This document shows positions 11,201-19,345 of a DNA stretch of 22,879 nt, in pieces (positions within the stretch are counted from its first letter, which is position 1; each line of letters begins with the position of its first letter). The DNA is taken from contig JAMYWO010000112.1 of assembly GCA_024220525.1 (NCBI GenBank), positions 103,093 to 125,971 on the forward strand, written 5' to 3'. This DNA is from Cochliopodium minus (lineage: Eukaryota > Discosea > Himatismenida > Cochliopodiidae). The notes beneath the pieces were generated by a model, which did not search any database, was not told where the DNA came from, and saw only the letters and a program-made list of their open reading frames with translations. The translations under genes were made by a program, and so were the position numbers.

Positions 11201-12835
11201 TAAAAGTTCTTGAAAAAAAATTAAAAATAAAAATTAAAAATTAAAATTATTAAAAATAAAAATTATTAAAAATAAAAATTATTAAAAATAAAAATTATTA
11301 AAAATTAAAATAAAAAAGAAGAGGAGAAATACCTTCAGATTTGATGGTTTCTTTTTGATCAGGGACTTTAGGGAGGGGTTTGAAAACAGCTTCTTTCAAC
11401 AATTTGGTGGCGAGTTTTTGATCTTCAGGGGAAGGCTCCACCATTTGATTTCCGATTTCACTCACGTTGGTTTCGGAAAGATTGATGGCGACGGAGAGGA
11501 GGAGATTGATTTTTTTGGTTGTGTTTTCCACGCATTTTTTCAGCTCTGTTATTTCTTTCAAGTTTGTAGAGTTTGGATTCATTTCGTCATTTCCTTCTGC
11601 CTTGTAAATCACCGCTTTTTTACCTTTTTTTTAAATAAGAAAAAGTTGAAGAATTAAATAAATCTTTTTTTTTTTTTTGATTTTAAAATTTGATTTTGGA
11701 TTTTGTATGGATTAGAAAAAAAAAATGATTTTATGGATAGAATTGAGATCATAATATAAGAATGTGAGAAAAATTAAATGTCATATAATTTAGATTGAAT
11801 GAACATGCTATATTATTTATCAATATTGTCAAGGTATTTGATGAAAGCCATATAAAATAATGGATAAGTTAAATAATATGGAAATTAATTGCCACATTGC
11901 TATTAAAATGGAAGATATATAAGGATTTTAGGCAATCGATAAAATTTTGTTTTAAAAATTATTTGAAAGAATTATAAAGTAAGTGTATGTGTACCTTCTT
12001 CTGTTAATTTGTGATATTCTTTTTTTACTTCGTCCAATAAATTCATGAGTCCATTCTTCAAGTTGCTATGAGAAATGGACAAATCAGTTTGTTTGATACT
12101 ATCTTCAAAAGCGGCCCACAACTGAGAGGAGGCAGTGGCAGCAATTTTGACATCTTCGACGATATCTCCTGGTTTGGTGAGAGGATACTCGTATTCAACA
12201 ACAATTCTGTGAGCAGAGATTAAAGAAGCGATTGCAGCTGCAGAAATTTCGTTCAAGTTACCTTTTGGAATGATATTCTCTCCCACAAGTTTTGATTTTG
12301 ATTCCAAAAGAGTGGTTAAGGATTTTTCCACATTTTTTGCAGAATCGTAATAAATTGCTTCTGCTAAAGGATCTTTCCAATCATTTGGTACTTCTGTCAT
12401 GAGTGCATCTACAATGAGGAAAATTGCATCACGTACAGTGGTTGCAGAGGTGGATACTTTTTTAAAGATTCCCACATCTTTGTTTGTTTCTGTTGCAGCG
12501 GTGGTACAAAGGCGAATTAAATTTGCACTTGTTTTTGCTACAGAAGAGGTTTTATTTAAAAGTGATTTCACATATTTGTAATTTGTGGTTGTCGCTGCTG
12601 CTTTTGTATCTTCTTGTAAATTACTTGTTGCACTTGATAACAAATTTCTTTCTTTTTCTAATTGTTCTTTATTACTTCCAGATGAACATTGATCTTTTAC
12701 TACACCTGATACTGCAACCAATTGTTTATTACTATTTATTATTTTCTTCAATATTCCTACTACCAATTTTGAAGTATCTTCATCTGTTAAAAGTTTTACT
12801 CTTGTATTTGTTGGAGATATAATTGAATCTTCCAT
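8233..12835 (-). CDS. Ras guanine nucleotide exchange factor with N-terminal helical domain
   Basis: Nine minus-strand exons with consistent phases: 12835-11995, 11623-11333, 10968-10728, 10298-10169, 9782-9567, 9303-9202, 9030-8916, 8795-8660 and 8548-8233; 2388 nt, 795 residues, stop TAA. Residues 1 to about 375 are a Thr/Ser/Lys/Ala-rich, apparently all-helical region that I do not recognise; it resembles helical-bundle adaptor domains in composition only. About 390-500 is the RasGEF N-terminal (REM) domain (VEDRVKQGSFNKIIERLTSP). About 553-790 is the CDC25-type catalytic domain: EEIAKQLTFLDFAIYSQIQ, PVELLNQAWSKDK, HLRKLNNFNSMIGFVSAL, NSNPPCIPFLGVYLTDLTF, IEEGNTDF. This domain opens Ras-family GTPases for GTP loading at membranes. 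Introns are 111-429 nt and almost pure A/T. The gene is divergent from the CH/GAS2-like gene. Confidence 0.92.
9150..9199. repeat. Intronic octamer tandem repeat
   Basis: About six copies of the eight-base unit TAATAAAA in the intron between exons 6 and 7 of the RasGEF gene. It abuts the splice donor at 9200-9201. Simple replication-slippage repeat. Confidence 0.8.
10611..10700. repeat. Intronic heptamer tandem repeat
   Basis: About a dozen copies of the seven-base unit TAAAAAA, with some one-base length variants, inside the intron between exons 3 and 4 of the RasGEF gene. Read on the sense strand this is a U-rich tract. Confidence 0.85.
11246..11300. repeat. Intronic 16-base tandem repeat
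   Basis: Three to four copies of the unit ATTATTAAAAATAAAA in the intron between exons 2 and 3 of the RasGEF gene, ending about 30 bases before the donor of exon 2. Confidence 0.8.
11624..11994 (-). other. First intron of the RasGEF gene, unusually complex sequence
   Basis: 371 nt. Unlike the other introns of this gene it is not a simple A/T repeat: from about 11720 to 11965 it has mixed composition comparable to intergenic DNA. I found no open frame, tRNA or snoRNA in it. A TTTGATGAAA (plus strand, about 11837-11846) resembles a C box, but no D box with suitable spacing was seen. Confidence 0.3.
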
Positions 12836-13202
12836 AATAATTTAAAAGGTTTGAATATCAGAAGGAACTAAAATTTTTTTTTATATTTTATATTTGAAAA
12901 ACTAATTATGAATCTATCATAGCATCAAATATTCACAATTGATTAATCATTCATATTTCATATCAAAATTAAACAATCTTTTTAATCTTTTGAAAATAAT
13001 TTTATATTTCCAAAACAATTTAAATTTCTCAATTCAATTTATTCTTGATATCTCAATATGGTAAATGTGATTGAAATCAGTGGAACTTTGAATTTTATTT
13101 TTTGACCGCTCAAATTTTGAAAAAAAATATTATAAACGTTGAAAGTAAATAAAAAATTAAAAAAAAAAAACTGAAATATTTATTGTTTTCAAGTGGGAAA
13201 AA
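12836..13202. promoter_or_regulatory. Divergent promoter region, RasGEF and CH/GAS2-like genes
   Basis: 367 bases between two divergent start codons. Composition is AT-rich but not repetitive, with an A-rich stretch (about 13149-13170) shortly before the plus-strand ATG. I see no recognisable factor site or RNA gene. Confidence 0.4.
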
Positions 13203-14891
13203 ATGCATGGCTCTCCAAATATTTCAAATAGAATTGATACTGCAATTGATAAATTGGATTTCTTCATTGATCAACAATTATCAAGATGTAAATCAAAAAA
13301 CAACAAAGAAAATTCAATAAATGAAAAGAATATAAAAGAAATAAAAATAACTGAAAATGAAAATAATATTTTGGTCGAAAGAAAAGAAAATAATCAAAAA
13401 AAACTCTTGGTTCCTCTTTTAAAATTGGATTCATTAAACACAAATCTATCTCCAAAAGAAACACTGAAAACCCAACAAAAAGAAAAGACAAAGGGAAGTG
13501 CGAAATCAGAGAAGAGAAAAATCCAATTCACAATACATAGAAATAAAAAGAAAGATTTCAGATTTTTGACAGATGAAGAGATGGTCAGAAAGTGGCTCAA
13601 AGAAGAGAATCCTCTCAAAAAAGAAATACCAAAAGATTTGAAATCATTTTTAAAGGATGGGTCTTTCCTTTGCCATCTCCTCAACAAATACTTGAATGAG
13701 AATGATTCCATCAAGACAGTGTTTGAACCACCATGCAAGAAGTTTTTGCTTAGAAATAACATTGATTCATTTCTCAAGGGATGCAAGTATCTGGGTGTGG
13801 AAGAGGAACATTTATTTGAAGTGAATGATTTATTTGAATTCAAGAATTTGGAAAAGGTATATTTCTGTATTCTCTCTTTGGGTGATGCTTTGATCAATAT
13901 AAGAATTCCAAAACAAAAATCAGACTTATCAATCTCTTCTGAACAAAATGATTCAAAATCCAAGATACTCAGCACATCCCCAAGATTCTTGGAATCATCA
14001 GATTCTAATTTCTCTTTAAATCTGACACCCCAAAACACTGATTCTCTCCCAAAAAAAGAAAGAACAATCTCCCTTCTCCCAAAACCTTCTCAAGATCGTA
14101 CACCAACTTCACCAAGATCCAGAAACTTGATTGAATTAACTCTTCCTACTTCTCCTAGATCAAACAACCAAGTTACCCCCTTGAAGTCTCCAAGATCCGT
14201 TCAACTTCCTAACTCACCAAGATCAACAAACACAGCACCCATCTCTCCAAGATCTACCAACCCTACCCTCTCTTTGAATTCTCCAAGATCAACAAACAAA
14301 AACACAGCACCCACCTCTCCCAGATCAAACAATAATCAAACTACCACACCCTTGAAAACAACAAAAACATTTAATCTCAACCTTAATCTCAACACTAAGA
14401 GTACAGCACCAACATCCCCAAGATCATCCACTCAACCTAGTTCGCCAAGATCATCCAAACCAATCTCACCTAGAAACAACAAAACAACACCAAGATACAT
14501 CAACTTGAGGGAATTGACAAGCTCCTCTTACCCCAAATTTTCACCCAGATCCAACAAACCAAGATTGGGAACGGATTCTTTGACTTCTCCTGAAAAAGAT
14601 AAACTTTTGCTCGATTATGTTGAGAACTACCTCAAAGAAAATGGATTTAATGAAGAAATTGATCTCAAAAAGATTGAAGGAGACAAAAATTTCAACTACA
14701 TGATTGGTACCTTGCAAATGAAACTAAGAATATTGAAATCTCAGGTCTATGTTCGTGTTGCTGGAGGTTTTGAGGTTCTTCAGGTTTTTTTAAATAAAAA
14801 GCTGAACCCAACAAAAGTCTCCTCTCCTAAAAAGAGTCCAAGAACTCCTCTTTCCAAAAAGTTACGTATTTTCAACGAAAAGAACAATTGA
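13203..14891 (+). CDS. Calponin-homology protein with SPR repeats and GAS2-like tail
   Basis: Intronless, 562 residues, stop TGA. Residues 1-115 are a basic, Lys/Asn-rich leader. About 117-230 is a single calponin homology domain of type 3 character: MVRKWLKEENPL, DLKSFLKDGSFLCHLLNKYL, FLKGCKYLGVEEEHLFEVND and KNLEKVYFCILSLGDAL. About 255-470 is a disordered linker with some dozen Ser-Pro-Arg motifs, most of them SPRS, in Thr/Asn-rich sequence. About 510-545 contains LQMKLRILKSQVYVRVAGGF followed by EVLQVFLNKK, close to the VMVRVGGGW...L core of GAS2-related microtubule-binding domains but without the family's Cys residues. CH plus GAS2-like suggests an actin-microtubule linker. The SPR motifs fit proline-directed kinase sites and basic microtubule-binding linkers. 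The CH call is firm; the GAS2 call is weaker. Confidence 0.85.
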   Translation: MHGSPNISNRIDTAIDKLDFFIDQQLSRCKSKNNKENSINEKNIKEIKITENENNILVERKENNQKKLLVPLLKLDSLNTNLSPKETLKTQQKEKTKGSAKSEKRKIQFTIHRNKKKDFRFLTDEEMVRKWLKEENPLKKEIPKDLKSFLKDGSFLCHLLNKYLNENDSIKTVFEPPCKKFLLRNNIDSFLKGCKYLGVEEEHLFEVNDLFEFKNLEKVYFCILSLGDALINIRIPKQKSDLSISSEQNDSKSKILSTSPRFLESSDSNFSLNLTPQNTDSLPKKERTISLLPKPSQDRTPTSPRSRNLIELTLPTSPRSNNQVTPLKSPRSVQLPNSPRSTNTAPISPRSTNPTLSLNSPRSTNKNTAPTSPRSNNNQTTTPLKTTKTFNLNLNLNTKSTAPTSPRSSTQPSSPRSSKPISPRNNKTTPRYINLRELTSSSYPKFSPRSNKPRLGTDSLTSPEKDKLLLDYVENYLKENGFNEEIDLKKIEGDKNFNYMIGTLQMKLRILKSQVYVRVAGGFEVLQVFLNKKLNPTKVSSPKKSPRTPLSKKLRIFNEKNN

Positions 14892-14993
14892 AACTATCAA
14901 TTGGAAGAGAAAAAAAAAACTTATAATTATTTTTTTTGTTAAATAAATTCTTTAATTCCCAAATTTTCTATTTTCTTGTCTTCTTCTTTTTTT
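14892..14993. other. Intergenic space between convergent CH/GAS2-like and MCTS1 genes
   Basis: 102 AT-rich bases between two stop codons. They hold both 3' untranslated ends; no structured terminator or other feature is seen. Confidence 0.4.
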
Positions 14994-15744
14994 TTAGTCA
15001 ACATTTTCAACATAATACAAATTATCTCCCAAATAATGAATTGTTTCAATTCCATGTCCTTTATTATCTTTTTTACTGAAGAATATATTTGGATTTAAAA
15101 AATTGATGATTTGGAGATGATGATTTATTATTAGATAAGACCACAATTATATCGTTTTATATTTTTGAAGAGTATTTGATAAATAATTGAGAAAAATTAA
15201 TTTCTTTTTTTTTCTTACATTGTATTGACATCCATCAATAAAGTTCCAATAGCCATAGGACTTTGTTTTCCTTCAGCAAATACAGCAACAGGAGTACCAA
15301 TCGGTAAATTTTCTTCAGGTAAAAAACCACCAGTAGCATGAGTTAAACCAGGACACATAATATTTGCACCTCCCAAAACAAAACGAATAGCACCTTTATC
15401 AACTTGTACTTTTTGCATTATAAAAGGATATTTATGTAATAATCGTAAGGTTGGGTAAAAAGGTCCATCTCTTATTTGAAAAAATAAAATCACATTCTCG
15501 ATTATTACCAATTGGATATGATCTTTGCATTTTGCAAGTACCAAATTTGCCTTTTTTGGAAAAATATCATCAATTACAGTTTCTATTTTTGGATATTGTG
15601 AGATTATACTGCTTCTTATTCCTCTTGTAACACTTTGTTTAGCTTGTGATTTACCACTTATGCTTTCATTCAAATCAAATCTTGAAAATTTAATTATAAG
15701 AGGTTGAGTTATTACAAATTTAATAAATTTTACTTCTTAAACAT
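14994..15744 (-). CDS. MCTS1: MCTS1 (Tma20) translation re-initiation and recycling factor
   Basis: Three minus-strand exons: 15744-15734, 15680-15219 and 15075-14994; 555 nt, 184 residues, stop TAA. The first coding exon is only 11 nt (ATG TTT AAG AA), giving MFKKFDLNES, which matches the conserved MCTS1 start. The core SIISQYPKIETVIDDIFPKK, REGPFYPTLRLLHKYPF-like block (RDGPFYPTLRLLHKYPF), QVDKGAIRFVLGGANIMCPGL and AVFAEGKQSPMAIGTL form the family N-terminal domain and PUA domain. The last exon gives HGIETIHYLGDNLYYV, matching the C-terminal strand of the family. Length is as in animals (181). MCTS1 works with DENR on the 40S subunit in post-termination recycling and re-initiation. A single-exon reading would stop early and lose both ends; the spliced model restores them. 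Introns are 53 and 143 nt. Confidence 0.95.
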
Positions 15745-16024
15745 TTTTTTTCTATTTTTTTTTATTTATTTTTCAACTAATCATTTCTTTTTGGAAAAAC
15801 ATTTTGGAAAAACCTCAAATGGCATTGATTGGAATTAGACTTTTTTTTGATAGAAAAAGAAGAAAGATATTTTTTAGAAAAATTCTTCATATTGAGATCA
15901 AAAAAAATCAGTAACTATAATCTCTTTAACCTTATGGTTTTAAATAGAGTAAAACTTGAAATAGTTTGAAATTTCACAAAATTACAAAAATTATATAAAA
16001 TAAATAAAAAATATAAAATCAAAA
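15745..16024. promoter_or_regulatory. Divergent promoter region, MCTS1 and PA/7TM copy 2
   Basis: 280 bases between divergent start codons, with long T-runs on the MCTS1 side and A-rich sequence before the copy 2 ATG. The start context seen in copies 1 and 3 is absent. No specific site was recognised. Confidence 0.4.
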
Positions 16025-18010
16025 ATGAAGAAATTTTTGAGTTATTCCATTTTCGTTTTGTTATTTTGGATTTTATCTTCAAGATCGAGTTCGATAATAA
16101 ATCCATTGACCAACATTACAATTCTTATAGATACACCAGTATTTATGAACTCCAATATGAGGTATTTATTAGACTGTATTGTGAAGTAATTATTCCAAAT
16201 ATATTTAAAATGAAAAAAATAGAGAATTCACAAAGATAACAGCTCATATATCTGCAGCTACCACAAATTCAAATGATTTATCAAATTGCAATATACTGAA
16301 GGTTAATATGACAGGAAAGATAGGTTCGAGACTTTTTTTTGTGATCAATTTGGATTTCCAATTAAATTTTTTAATTTTATTTGATGTAAAGGAGTGTCTG
16401 CTATTGCGGGAGGGTGTTCGATTGAAGAACATATATTCAATTTGCAACAAGCTGGAGCAATTGGAGCAGTAATGCGTAAATTATTTTTTTTTCTTAATTT
16501 CCTTAAAAATTCCTCAAATTTTTGATTTCATTACAAGTTGGTCCTGGATACTATTGGTTTTTGGCGAGATTGAGAGATCAGAACTTTGATAAAAACAAAA
16601 TCAAAATCCCGGCAGGTACGAATTTTAAATTAAAAATTTCAATTTCATAATTCAAAATTAAAAATTTCTTATTTTTGAATCTAAAAGTGATGATTTGGTC
16701 AAGAGATGCAAGATCGGTAATCTCTATGATCACCCAAGCTACTCTTCAAAAAAAGCCAATACCTCCTGTTACATTGGAATTGACTTCAAATAAATGGTTA
16801 ACAAAAGTAACAACTCCAGGATTCCTTTTATTCAAAGGTTTTTCTTTGGCTTGGACATCTCTATTAATTATAATAACCAGTATATTTTGGATCTTCAGAA
16901 TCAAAATAGAAGGAGGCAAAAGGAATATAATGTTCTTTCTGTAAATTTAATATTTTTTTTTCTTACAAAAAAGAGCCATCTGCTTCTCAAATGGTTTGTT
17001 TATTTGAATGGTTATCTGCATTATTCAGGTTATTATTTCTGATTGATCCTATTGGTATTTTTTATTTGTTTTTGCCTTGTTTTTTTTTTGGAACAGATTG
17101 TTTTTTTAAAATAATTAAAAGGAGAAAGAATGATTTACAGTTTTCAAACTTCAACAGTTTTTTTAACATTGTGGATTCCATTCAAAGCAGCTGGTAATTT
17201 CGAATCAAAATATTTTGTTTCCATTAATAAAACTTTAACTAAAAAACATACTCTTACTTAGGAACCATCTTTCTAACTTTCTTCTTCTTTGAAGTTTTAA
17301 TTTCCAAAAATTCTAATGCAAAACCATATCTAAAAAAGTATTTGTTTTTCCCCCTTTTTTGAAATTCTTTTATTCAAATTATTTTTCTTAAATATTTAAG
17401 ATTCAAATTCCCTTTTTTAATTTATTGTGGAATCGTTTTCATTTTTGAATTAGCAAACATTATATTGAGAACGACATGGCTTGTTAACGATATTATTTTA
17501 ATTGTTACGGTGGCTATTTACAGTTTTCTTTTTTTTGTGAGCACTTCTTTTTTTTTGATTGGAGGTAAAATTCTTTTTTTAACAAAAAATTTTAAACTCT
17601 AAAAATTGTTTCCAAAAAATAATGAAAGGTATAATCATGATTTCAAGGATGAGAAAGTTCGATCCTGTAAGGTCAAGAAGTACAAGAATGGGTAATAAAA
17701 AATTTCGTTCTTTTCAAACTTTTCAATTTTAAAATTTTGAAATTTAGTTATGTTGATTTTTTTGAGTTCAATTGGTCTTCTTATTTTGACAGCGGGACTT
17801 ATTTTGTCTCCAATCAAAGCATCAGAGGCTTCAACTAATGGGTGGTTTACAATTATGATTACAACACAGGTGGGTGCTTCTTTAGCTGCTTATGGTGCCA
17901 TTTTCTCTTTCAAAATGAAAAAAATCAAAAAGTTTAGATTGTCTGCTTCTACTAACAGTTCTCAGAGAACAAAAGAAAATTTTGAAAACAGCATGAAATC
18001 TTTAAACTAA
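16025..18010 (+). CDS. Secreted-start protein with PA-like domain and seven membrane segments (copy 2, complete)
   Basis: Eleven exons: 16025-16161, 16223-16323, 16392-16475, 16538-16615, 16688-16915, 16974-17054, 17122-17193, 17262-17337, 17401-17564, 17629-17691 and 17748-18010; 1347 nt, 448 residues. Residues 1-22 are a signal peptide. About 25-175 is a lumenal domain with a protease-associated-like core (VNMTGK, AIAGGCSIEEH, LQQAGAIGAVM, GPGYYW, IPPVTLELTSNKW). Seven hydrophobic segments follow near 178-203, 215-233, 244-275, 290-310, 315-347, 362-383 and 393-416, then a basic tail. Signal peptidase-like SPPL proteases also join PA to membrane segments, but the YD and GxGD motifs are absent. 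A 7TM receptor is therefore the likeliest type; the ligand is unknown. Intron 5 (16916-16973) must be GC-AG to keep frame. All other introns are GT-AG, about 50-75 nt. Confidence 0.8.
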
Positions 18011-18352
18011 AGACGAGTGTTATTGTTTTTGGTGGTTTTTTTATTATTTATTTTTAATTATTGAAAATTAAATTTATTTGATTTTAAATTCCAAAAAGAG
18101 TCTTCTTATTTTTGATAACTGGTATTTTGAATACTCCTAATTATGATATAGTGTTCAGTTATTGTTTTGACAGTTTGGAGATTCTTTTAAGGCTATGAGA
18201 GGGATTTTCTGTTTAAATTTGAAAATCCCAAATATTCTCAAATTCTTCTTTTGCAGGAGTTCAAACAAGACAATAAATTCTCAATACCAAACATTGAAAA
18301 AAAGTTTTTAAAAATTGAAAATTAAAAAAAATAAAATCAAAATTGAACGAAT
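18011..18352 (+). other. Spacer between PA/7TM copies 2 and 3
   Basis: 342 bases. It holds the AT-rich 3' flank of copy 2, then a decayed last exon of the same gene family (listed separately), and finally about 60 bases of A-rich leader ending in the start context shared with copy 1. Confidence 0.6.
18099..18288 (+). pseudogene. Relic of a PA/7TM last exon
   Basis: This stretch aligns, with small gaps, to the final exons of copies 0 and 2. TCTTCTTATTTTTGATAACTG matches the sixth-membrane-segment sequence TCTTCTTATTTTGACAGCGG of copy 2; GGCTATGAGAGGGATTTTCT and TTTGAAAATCCC match the seventh-segment end and following tail of copy 0; GGAGTTCAAACA matches GTGGTTCAAACA of its tail. No frame is open through it, so it is a dead exon of a lost gene copy. 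Its position directly upstream of copy 3 mirrors copy 0 directly upstream of copy 1, which suggests that a two-gene block was duplicated and this partner decayed. Confidence 0.6.
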
Positions 18353-19337
18353 ATGAAAAAATTAACTATTTTGTTCTTTGTTATTTTCATAATAACAACG
18401 GAATCGAGCTCGATTATTAATCCATTAACCAATTTTACCATCCAAATTGATACACCAGTTTATATGAATACAAATTTCAGAACTTTCAATCCTATCACTG
18501 CTCAAATTGTCGCAGTATCAACTAATTTCCAAGATTTATCAAATTGCAAGAAAATAACAGTGAATATGACAGGTAGAAAGAAATATGTTTAAAATTATGT
18601 TTGAAATAATCAATTTATTATCTCTTTCACTTTATAGGAAAGGTAAAAATCTCTTTTCGGCTTCATCAAATTATTATAATTATAATTATAATTATACAAA
18701 CAGATCGGAGTGAGGTAAGAAAACAATATATTTAAAATAGAAATAGATTCCAACTTATTTGATTGATAAAAAGTGGTATGGCTGGAGGTAAAAAAAAATA
18801 TAAATTTATATTATTTTATTTGTTATAATTTTAATTTATATTTTCCGAAAAGGATGTTCGATTGAAGAACATATCTTTTACTTGCAAGAAGCAGGAGCAG
18901 TAGGAGCTATCATAAGTATAATTTTTTTTTTTTTTCCGTAAAAATCTTACCTTTCTTAATTAGTTGGACCTGGATACTATTGGATCTTGGCAAGATTGAA
19001 AGATCAGAGCTTTGATAAAAATAGAATAAAAATACCATCAGGTGAAAAAAAAATTGACAATTTAATTTACTCATATAATTGATCACTTATCAAAAATGTT
19101 AATTAAATATATTGATCCATTGAAGGATTTGATGAATGAAATTTACGAATTTAATAAAATTATAAAAATTAAATTTAATTTTATTAATGATTTGCTATTT
19201 TATTTTGTTAGTGGTGATTCATTCTAAATCCGCAGTGGATGTTGTAAAAGTGATTCAACAAGCAACCATTTTGAAATACCCAATACCCAACGTAACAATG
19301 TCATTGACACCAAATAAATGGTTGGCAGAAGTGAAAC
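18353..19337 (+). CDS. PA/7TM family copy 3, 5' part, with three micro-exons
   Basis: Exons: 18353-18572, 18638-18642 (5 nt), 18704-18714 (11 nt), 18774-18787 (14 nt), 18853-18915, 18964-19041 and 19212-19337, cut by the N at 19338. The micro-exons read GAAAG, ATCGGAGTGAG and TGGTATGGCTGGAG, each between AG and GT. Together with the flanks they give MTGKIGVSGMAGGCSIEEH, matching MTGKIGVSAIAGGCSIEEH of copy 2, where the same residues come from two ordinary exons. That match and the restored frame are the evidence for these splices. The product starts with a signal peptide (MKKLTILFFVIFIITTES) and continues through the PA-like domain to NKWLAEVK. Membrane segments are missing because of the gap. 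The 3' 70 bases are identical to copy 1. Unlike copy 2, exon 1 is not split after the NTNF region. Confidence 0.82.
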
Positions 19338-19338
19338 N
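19338..19338. other. Assembly gap (N)
   Basis: A single N interrupts copy 3 in the same exon in which copy 1 is interrupted at 1138, directly after a 70-base block identical in both copies. What follows is the 3' end of the minus-strand ankyrin gene. Copies 1 and 3 cannot be told apart by reads at this edge, so the join is unreliable. Confidence 0.75.
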
Positions 19339-19345
19339 ATATGAT

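Noticed and set aside
11837-11846. C/D box snoRNA in the RasGEF first intron
   Set aside because: Only a C-box-like TTTGATGAAA was seen, on the strand opposite to the host transcript, with no D box or closing stem.
13394-14038. 214-residue minus-strand frame inside the CH/GAS2-like gene
   Set aside because: It lies opposite a gene with a recognised CH domain and has no domain of its own; it follows from the codon use of the plus strand.
16838-16973. A single GT-AG intron removing the first membrane segment of copy 2
   Set aside because: It keeps the frame, but it would delete a clear hydrophobic segment in an open frame and be about twice the size of neighbouring introns; the 58-nt GC-AG intron fits better.
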